Shown: positions 56,191 through 64,000 of the stretch, one piece after another
How the letters are laid out: each line of letters starts with the position of its first letter
Position numbering within the stretch: position 1 is the stretch's first letter
DNA from: Phoronis australis
Lineage: Eukaryota; Phoronida; Phoronidae
DNA: 64,000 nucleotides
Direction: 5' to 3'
Assembly (NCBI GenBank): GCA_002633005.1
Contig: NMRA01000150.1
Span: 1,976-65,975 of the forward strand
Notes under the pieces: generated by a model
Told to the model about the DNA's origin: nothing
What the model saw: only the letters and a program-made list of their open reading frames with translations
The model's database searches: none
Position numbers and translations under genes: made by a program

Positions 56191-57975
56191 GTATGCCTAA
56201 TCATAGAATATACAGTCAATGGCCTAATCCATTACCTAATGCAATTCTTTGACTCCTGAATCCTAAACCTGTCTTCAGATGCATAGTGTTATGACCAGCT
56301 GACTACGCTGTCAGGTGTGCCTTTGAAATCAAGAGCCAAATATTTTTTTGACAATCCAGGCCAATTAAGACACTGTTTGGACACACTTGGAGTGGCTCTG
56401 GATTGTACTACGCTTGGTTGCATTCTTTTCATGTAGGAGCATTTTAGTTACTGGGTAATTTATAATATTTCTCAAGGTAAATAATGTTTCCATTGATGCT
56501 GTTATCCTAGTGGAATTGTGTTGGCATAGGTGTCTCTGCTCACCATTTGGATGGGGAAGGGGGTGGGAGATCTAGTTATTTTTAGCACTATTGCACGGGT
56601 TTAAACAGAGTCTAGGGATGAACCTGCTTAAATAAGTTTTTGGAGTTAAACATGATTGAAATGTTGTTTGCAATGTAATGATGATTTCTCAAAATCATTT
56701 GTCTTTTCAAAACCTGTCTTCCCTTTCTGCAAGTGTTAGACTCTTCCAACTATTGATAAGGTTGCACCCACCTGTCTTCAGTCTCTATCAGCTGAAAGGA
56801 AAGCTGGGTGGTTACTGTGGCAAAGGGACTCTTATAAGATAACATGCCTAGGTCATTATCTCTTACATGTGGCAAATCAAACTGGAAATTGGTGAATTCA
56901 GTTACAAGAACTGTTTGAACTGAGTATTTATAGGGGATATAACTTAGAAATTCTAGTAGATTTTGGGTTTCATGTTCAGAAAAAATTTGGATTACGGTCA
57001 TTACTGAAGTATCTAGATAAGGAAAGACTCGTACCTAACCTTTGACTTTAGAAAATAATTCATAGAGTAGATGTGAGTCTTTCCAGCTTACCTTATGAGT
57101 AGCCTTTATCATACCGTGAAACACGTCAGTAAGTATTTCTAGTTATTTGCTACTCTTTTCAGCAAAAGTATGTGTGGGTGAATTTTTGAGGTAATAGAAT
57201 GGTGAAAAAGTGCAAATATACTACCTGGAATAGGGTCTTGGACTTGAAGCCTATCTTCAACAATAACACATGTAAATTTGGTTCCTGCAGTATGCAAAGA
57301 GCATTGCTCTGAGCCCACTAATGCCATAAATTGCCAAAATGTAATGAACTGTTAGGCGTATTAGTTTGCTTTTGTTTACATCACTTCGAGAATCACCTTT
57401 TAATTCAAACAGCTGCGAATAATACCCGCACACAATGGTGTTCTATTCAGACCCCTATTCCATACAACCTTTTGTTGTTTGTGCTGGGATCTCGCGGTGA
57501 CGCAACATGGCAGGAAAAGGCAGCTTCACTTATCATTTGACGGGCTTACATTTACGTGATTGAACTGGCATTTCCTTACTTTACTAAGGCTATGCTAGGA
57601 CTATCTGGTTAGCCCAATACATCTAAAATAACAAAATTCCGTTGAAGGTAGGGTTTAAGTCCATCGTGGATTGAACTTTCCTCTGTAGTGGAGATAGAAA
57701 GATAACATTGTGTGACTGACCAACTTTCCAAAATGTTGACAAGGGGAGTACATCCAGTACTGTTATTTTGCCCTTTGTGCCAATTTCGTGGTGTCATCAT
57801 TGCAACTCTAAAGGGAAAGGCAACATTTTTTCTTATCATATTTAGCAAAAATAAGGTACTTTGATTATCCTAGACATATATTTCACTTAATTACAGTTCA
57901 TAATTCAGTTAATTATTCATCCTTTACTCCGGAAGTGACGTATTGAGAGGTAAGAATTTCGCGCCAATTTATTTT
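56190..57975. other. Intergenic stretch, nothing recognised
   Basis: No paired repeat, TIR or protein motif that I can support. Frames at 56750 and 57609 (- strand) lack recognisable features. Confidence 0.4.
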
Positions 57976-57979
57976 CATA

Positions 57980-59110
57980 TACCGTATTCGCCGTAATAAC
58001 CGCCATGCACCTATAAGCGCCCCCCAAGCGTTTTCAGACTTTGCTGAAATAAGCGCCTAGTCCATGAACGTGTACATGCGAACAATGATGTACCTACTGT
58101 CCTAAAACTCGGCTACAGTAACGTCTTCAATTTATCAAAAAAGTTTGCACGGGTCTTCTAGACCACCAGCGGCACTGCTACGCTTGTATTTAGCCGTGAC
58201 TATACACTTCAAAGTAATGCAGCGCTTCAAAAAGAACGCAACAGCGTTGCTACTCTCGCGACGACCGTGTCCCACTATGGTCTGACCTTTCAGTAAAGAC
58301 ACATTGACTGTCTCATGAATAAAAATAACTCTGTGTTAAACACACGTGGCCAGGAAGCGCGCGCTACATATATGAACCTGTCATCAAAGACATTAGTCGG
58401 GAACTATCCATTCATGAAACGGGTAGCATAGCATCGGCAAGAAATGAATATTGGCACTAATTTCCGACAATACTATAATACTATAAAACATGTTTGCGTT
58501 ATTTTTGAGATGGATTGTTTGATTAACCATAATTGGTGTTTTTAAGCTGAATATCCGATAAAATGACAACTGACAGTGAATGCTTACACACCCTTGTACC
58601 AAAAAATAACTGTCAGATATTTTACGCACGCATCCAGCTACACGGCGACTAATATGGGCCTTACCAAGACAAATGTCGAACGTTTTTAACACATGAGACT
58701 GGCAAGTGCTGAATGAAACATGCTCTGGTTTAGGCCTACTCCTTGTGCAAATTTCTTTAGACACAATGATGCACATCTAGCTCGTTAGATTGCGTGACTC
58801 TGGCCAAAAGACGGTCTCTGCTTTGGCAAATGAACTCTGGTGACACACATGCGCTCGCTTACTCACAAACGCAGATGAACTTCAAAACAAACGTCACGTG
58901 ACAACAACATGTGTGTTCGTCCAGACATTTTTCTCGCCGTGTTGCCGATCATACATGTAGATGGCACGATGTTGCACAGATTCCATTTAAACCTGCCATT
59001 AATCCAGGCTCCACGGGGACTCAAAAAAAATCTTAGGGACGCTACTTAGAAAACTTAATGAAGATTTCAGGTAATTTGCTTGAGTCGAAACTATTTTTAT
59101 TCAGGCATTG
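57980..59110. repeat. TIR-element copy 3 (CCGTATT-GCGCC family)
   Basis: It starts TACCGTATTCGCCGTAATAACCGCC, the complement-type end of copy 1 (16300-16328). From 58538 it follows copy 1 in the same orientation (GTGTTTTTAAG, AAAAATAACTGTCAGA, GACAACAACATGTGTGTTCG), with more divergence. It shows that the family has inverted ends. Confidence 0.55.
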
Positions 59111-59159
59111 AAGTCGCCATATCTGATTTAAACGTCATTAGGTGAAATCAAGGTAGTCC

Positions 59160-60490
59160 AGTCTGACGCTCTTCCCAGTAGGTGCGAGGTTCAGGACGAG
59201 CTTCAGGATGTCATCTTTCCGTAGCTAAAAACTGTCCGTTTCCTTTGGCCACATAAGCAATCCACTCATTTTACTGGACGTATGTAAGAAGTTGACATCC
59301 ACAGGCAAGTCATCATCTTATGTGTCCACGACTTGGCTGAGTTATCGGCAACCTTCCTATTTACAAACAACAAAATAGTCTTGCTTCACTTGTATCTTGA
59401 CATCCTTGGTCTCATCTTCAGCAATGTTTTCTCTGACAACGTGCTTCTTCCAACCGCAACCACCATCGTCAAACTGGCATCACTGAACATTTTTCACAAG
59501 CGTATGTGGTTTCTCTTGTGTGGAGGGTTACACAGCCATTCCCATGTATCTTCACAGTGCCCTTGACAGTATCTGGTTTCTTGATTTAACACTCCTCGAG
59601 CCGTTCTCGAATTCGTCAAGCGGTATCTTACAGTGGTGGCCCAGGCGAAGAAATTGTCTGTCTTGAATGATGGCTTTTTCTTGCTTCACGGCATTATCTG
59701 CCTGCCGTTTTGATGATCCTCCCCATCCGTCGCATGGTCTCTTACCATGCCCTGCCTCGAAATATTGCCATGAGGCTCGGACGCCACATATATTGTGAAA
59801 TCTTCTCATCAAGTTGCAGATTGTTTTGTTCCTATACTGTGGTTTTTGTGACTTGATCCAGGATTGGTCTCTATTCCTGTGAGTTTCCAGGAATTTGTCT
59901 GGGTTTGTGCATTTGGTGACTTTCAAGTCTTTCAAACATCTCATGTTCAGTGCAAATTTCTGATGCATGGTGCTCAAGCAAACTGATCTCTATGAGAAGC
60001 TTACCAGGACAATATGCGATGGTCCTGCTTGGCAGAACGTCGCCAAGGACATCTGGCAAGTGGACTCAGAAAGGAATTTGTGGTGCAGGTTATGCATGTA
60101 ATCGTTTAGTGCTCAGCTTCTGAATATTGGTTTTCTCAACTTTAACTGCGTCAGCTTTACCAGGCAACATTCTTGAATTGTCGTCTCATTCAGATTCCCT
60201 GACCGAGTTTTTCCGCTTTCCCAAATTCAGCAGCTTCATCCCTTCCATGGTTCTTCTGTTCAACTTTGTGTAGTTTTCCATCGTAGACTTTCAGTTATAC
60301 CTCTTCACAATTTTGCCAGTAACAACAGGCATAATATATTTCTTGGTTCTGATTGACTATGAAGCCTGCTTTATCTCCTCAGCGACACATTCGGCAAATA
60401 AAACTTTCTTTTTGAGATGCACTGCTTCTGATGGATTGACACCTGCATCTTTCAGAAGCTTCATCGTTTCAAAGTTTGGAAAATTAAGAC
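59160..60490 (-). pseudogene. Remnant of a multi-copy family with HGK-DG-GG-KR motif
   Basis: The - strand reads QYRNKTICNLMRRF, then FEAGHGKRPCDGWGG...KRQADNAVKQEKAI (59680-59840). Further pieces are VNPSEAVHLKKKVLFAECVAEEIK (60400-60470), a KKYIMPVVTGKIVKRY stretch (about 60285-60335), and a WPKETDSF...KDDIL tail (about 59200-59255). This motif set belongs to an unnamed family present in many copies in invertebrate genomes; I know it only by motif. Several stops and frame changes make this copy inactive. What the family does is unknown to me. Confidence 0.5.
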
Positions 60491-61014
60491 AATTCCTAGA
60501 CTTAAGAAGTCAAAAATGAAATTAAGTCAGTTTCTTGGAATGGGCCCGAGGTCTTGCAGTCTTAAGCATTCATATGCCATCTGATCAGAAGGCAAATTGT
60601 ACAACTAATCTATTGTCTGAAAACAAGTCACGTATGAATATTTGTTTGACACCTGATCTGCCTTGTTATTGTCAGACCCCAAATCAGACTGGCAGATCAA
60701 TCTATTTTATGCATTAACATTATTAATGTGTTAATTTCTTGTAAGAGGGTAAGTAAAATGCTTTGTGAATGCATGTTTTTAAGTGTCTGATCTGGCTTCT
60801 GATCAAACATTCTATTTAGCTTCTTTTAAAAGTTTCACATGTGAACGTGTTGTTCCAGTTATTGAATTCTCTATTTTAGGGAAGGTGTTTTGTTTGGGTT
60901 GGGCAACCCTCTACTGGATATTTCGGCGGTGACGGAAGAGTCCTTTTTAAAAAAGTAATTATACTATTTTCGTTTTTCACTGACAGGTATATTTAGTGAT
61001 TGATAGAATGTCTG

Positions 61015-61236
61015 ATGCGCGCACCCAGGGGAGGCTCGAATGAGCCCCCCCATTTGGCAAAGTGGGCAAAAGGATCTGCCTGAGGGAAACGAAAACTCTG
61101 AAAAAAGGTAGAAAACGAGACAAAACTCCACTAAAAAGGCACAATTCATTGCTCTGAACTTACTCAGTAAATCTTAGTAAAAGGTTCACATTCTCAAAAA
61201 TTTGAGCCCCCCATTTTTTAGACTGGGTGCGCGCAT
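61015..61236. mobile_element. MITE with ATGCGCGCACCCAG ends, copy 4
   Basis: 222 bp with exact 14-bp TIR ATGCGCGCACCCAG / CTGGGTGCGCGCAT. Interior orientation matches copy 3 (GGCGAAGTGGG-like block, CTCCACTAAAAAGGC). Confidence 0.75.
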
Positions 61237-61343
61237 GTGTCTTCAATAATTTGATTAGTTGGCTATTTATTGATATTTTGCCAAAAAATTGAAATTAATA
61301 ATTATTGTCATCTTGTAAATTTGATTAATCCTCAATTTTTCAG

Positions 61344-61397
61344 ATATGGTCTTGAAGCTAACAATGCAATCTTGGCTGAAGACAAGCATCTTCCCAT
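61344..61397 (+). CDS. Candidate internal exon, unidentified
   Basis: Strong acceptor CCTCAATTTTTCAG, then a 54-base segment reading YGLEANNAILAEDKHLP with one base before and two after. Donor AT|GTGAGC. Phase 2 on both sides, compatible with the candidate first exon at 40320-40375. If not spliced at the donor, the frame stops at once (M-stop). No family recognised. Confidence 0.35.
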
Positions 61398-62298
61398 GTG
61401 AGCTTGTTTTATTTGCCACTTTCAGAAAGCCTTTTGAGTGGATTAACTTTCTTTAAAGCAAATTTTGTAGCCATTGATGTCTTGTTATAACCTGTGGTTT
61501 GAGACATGACAAGCTTTGTTTGTTTTGTGACTTTCTTAGCTCAAAGGTTAAATTGTTTGAGGACTAGCAAAGATTAATCTATCTTGGGTTGTGATATAGT
61601 AACATCTGAAGTAGTTTCATACATAGGCCAGAGTGACTACACTGCCACTCTTGAACAGATCTGTGTCTTGAGTATATATATTTAAGTTGTGAAGGCCACG
61701 AGAGCACCAGCCATCCAGGACAAGGTGGGGGTCAACCGATTTTCACCAAATTTGACACATAGGTAGTCCTATGGGATCTGTAAACAGTGGTAAAATATTT
61801 CCCTGAAATACTACATTCTACCAAAGTTATGAGCTCAAATACATTTAACGGCTTCGCAGCCATGTTTTCACGCTGTAAAAACTGTCCAAATTTAACTGTT
61901 TACATTTTCCCTTGAATGAAAGCTGTTGAACTATTATTCACATGGCATTGTTTAGTGATACCAGTAGACTGTTACACAGATGTCTTGAAAAAAAAACCCG
62001 ATTTGCCATTTTGAGGTTATGTTCAATACACTGCTATACCAAATCTGCCCCCACTGCTATGAGAATGAAACTTGGCCAAAATGTTGACAAAACATGTTAC
62101 TAGCGAAGAAATCAAATAGAGAGCATACAATCAACTACAATAAAAAACAATAGATGGCGCAACATGACGGTCCAATCTACAGTAGGACAGTACTGGCTGG
62201 GTCAGTCTGGGTCAACTAGGCATAACCAACACAAAGTGAACTGAAAGCCAGCCAGCTGCGTGCTTGCATAGGTGACCGAAGGAACAACGGTGTCCGAA

Positions 62299-62935
62299 AG
62301 TCTGAGAAATACGCTCTCGCAGACTTTTTCAAAGGCCATACTTCAAGGAATCCACATGCAAAAATTCACGTCATTTGCTCTTCCCGTTAAAAATGCAACA
62401 CCAGAGTGATTGAAAACATGTGAACATGCGCCACAGCCGCCATTTTGGAAGTGACTTCCGGTTCAATAATTTTTTATAAAAGCTTATTAAACTCAACAAA
62501 CACGTGACCAGTTTGAAAGTGATTGGTTTGCAAATGCGCCCTCTACAGGATAAAACGTTTTTTGCTATATTTCGGGGTGCGCATGCGTCACGTCCAATAT
62601 TTCCGCCATCTTTAACCGGAAGTCAACGATTTTCTGCACAGTTGTAGCACATACGTTCTGGTATATTCGTACCGATTTTCAGCCATGTAGGTCGAAAAAT
62701 GCGGCCTCTACGAGTATTTGACTGTGAAATCGGATACAAAATGGCCGCCACGTCCGCCATTTTGTATCCGATCATGACCAAAAACAATAGCGTTCCAGTA
62801 CTTCCAGATCTACATGTTGTGTGCAAATTTCGTGAAAATCGGACGACAATTGCGACCTGTAGATAGCGAACAAACAAAAAAAAAACTTGCTGTCAGACCA
62901 ACATACTTGGCGGAAGAATTCCGCCAAGTAAAAAT
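62299..62935. mobile_element. Dispersed element ending in a terminal hairpin, copy 2
   Basis: Matches 28340-28986 and ends in hairpin ACTTGGCGGAA-GAA-TTCCGCCAAGT (62905-62929), then AAAAATT. The stem differs from copy 1 by paired changes. Confidence 0.6.
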
Positions 62936-63057
62936 TACAGGCTTGGAGCGCTGCTTAGTCTCGTGACGTATTTGGCGGGGGCAAAGTCACTGTCCTGTGT
63001 TAGCGTGCAATCAAGTAGCGTTTTTCATATTGTCGGAATAAGAAATTTTAGTGCAAT

Positions 63058-63127
63058 GTGGACTCTAGCCATCCAGTCAGTCAGCTGTCAGCCAATACTC
63101 CGGCAGCTCTGTAAACTTGAAGGGTTG
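63058..63127 (+). CDS. Weak candidate first exon
   Basis: ATG TGG ... reads MWTLAIQSVSCQPILRQLC and continues to a good donor GGGTTG|GTAAGTT. There is no support beyond the donor and an open frame. Confidence 0.2.
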
Positions 63128-63149
63128 GTAAGTTACCGACTGTAGCTGT

Positions 63150-64000
63150 ATGAAGACTATCGTACCACTCTGTGTTGAACTCCGTTAACCCCAAAATTTC
63201 AGACAGCCGTTGACTACCCAGGTATAGTTGACTCAGTTATGCTCGTCACCTCGCCGTAAAACTTAGGCTACATCAACATATAAAGCTAACGGACCGGCGG
63301 GGGCGCATGCAAAATCTGGTATACTCACCCGACACTCCCATTGTTCGTTGCAGCCGTTTAAGTGGAAAACAATCAAATAAACGTCATTTGGTAGCATAAT
63401 TTGCCGCCGTTTAACAAAGAAGTGTGTCGTCCGTTTAAAAACAGCACGCTCGTGACACGGCGCACGCGCCATTTCATAAAAATTTGAGACGTCTTTCGGG
63501 ACATGATAACAGCTTCGCAGCACCAAGGTTGTTCAAAAATTCGGTTTGCTGGTGTAAAAATACTAAAAACTTAGAACAAAATGAAACAAGCTCAGATAAT
63601 TTGTTATAACATGTACGCAACCTAGGTACCGTCAGCGACGAACACTTGATAAAAGAATCAGGGGGAAAAGAAACTGGTAAAGGTCAGGTGATGTAATTGC
63701 AAAAAGCCGACTCAAGAGAACACATCACAATTTTACTAGCAGCAGCCGATGAACGATCGCTAACATTTCCAACACCGGTAAACACAGAAGTTAGTTTACT
63801 CTAGGAACCTGGTTCCTAGGTTTACTTAAGGATGACTTAGTTTTAATGTCAGATTTTATTTGTACATTTTTTACCCATATCGGCTTAAACCTGTAGGCCT
63901 ATATCTACACTGAGCTTTGGGCCAAGGCTTGGGTAACCCGGCGATGGTATGCGATGACCATCCCTTTAGAAGACGCCTTTTTCGAAGAGTTTGAGCAACC
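63150..64000. other. Terminal stretch, nothing recognised
   Basis: No supported coding, RNA or repeat feature. A - strand frame at 63263-63526 lacks recognisable motifs. Confidence 0.4.

Overview
This is a 64 kb piece of a metazoan draft genome, with one 227-base run of Ns at 25005-25231. Introns, spliced exons, a nuclear tRNA gene and dense, diverse transposons fit an invertebrate. A ZFAND4 orthologue on a TE-rich, AT-leaning background would suit an invertebrate deuterostome such as a hemichordate or amphioxus, but I cannot fix the species.

The only host gene I can assemble is ZFAND4 (ANUBL1), on the + strand from 13945 to 30258. Seven coding exons join in phase to 565 codons: a ubiquitin-like domain ending in RGG, a linker and acidic/coiled segment, one large Ser/Arg/Pro-rich exon, and an AN1 zinc finger split over the last two exons. 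A tRNA-Leu(UAG) gene lies about 0.5 kb upstream on the - strand. Possible further host exons, unproven, are at 32645-32794, 40320-40375, 61344-61397 and 63058-63127.

The rest is mostly mobile DNA. 1-3 kb: ends of two LTR elements and a P-element-like THAP remnant with a perfect 19-bp TIR. 3-13 kb: nested MITEs, a 4.5 kb foldback composite, a frameshifted THAP domain and a 56-bp GC-rich minisatellite. ZFAND4 introns: a 670-bp hairpin element, a 400-bp palindrome of iterated units, and a 507-bp TIR element whose insertion is proven by an uninterrupted paralogue. 31-32 kb: a 5'-truncated LINE flanked by an apparent 148-bp target duplication. 35.9-41.1 kb: two elements with shared ends and exact 8-bp target duplications.

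The most notable region is 41.8-56.2 kb. It is a large long-TIR element, about 5.4 kb once younger insertions are subtracted. Its arms are built of ~300-bp tandem units. It carries a decayed - strand gene of an unnamed, widely multiplied metazoan family whose motifs (EAD, SDTD-like) resemble FEN1/XPG-type PIN nucleases. Three insertions sit inside it: an intact Ty1/copia element with identical LTRs (42622-46940), a decayed Ty3/gypsy element (48947-53447) and a 148-bp MITE (48743-48890). A second multi-copy family remnant (HGK-DG-GG-KR motif) lies at 59.2-60.5 kb. All family assignments are from memory of motifs; no search was run.
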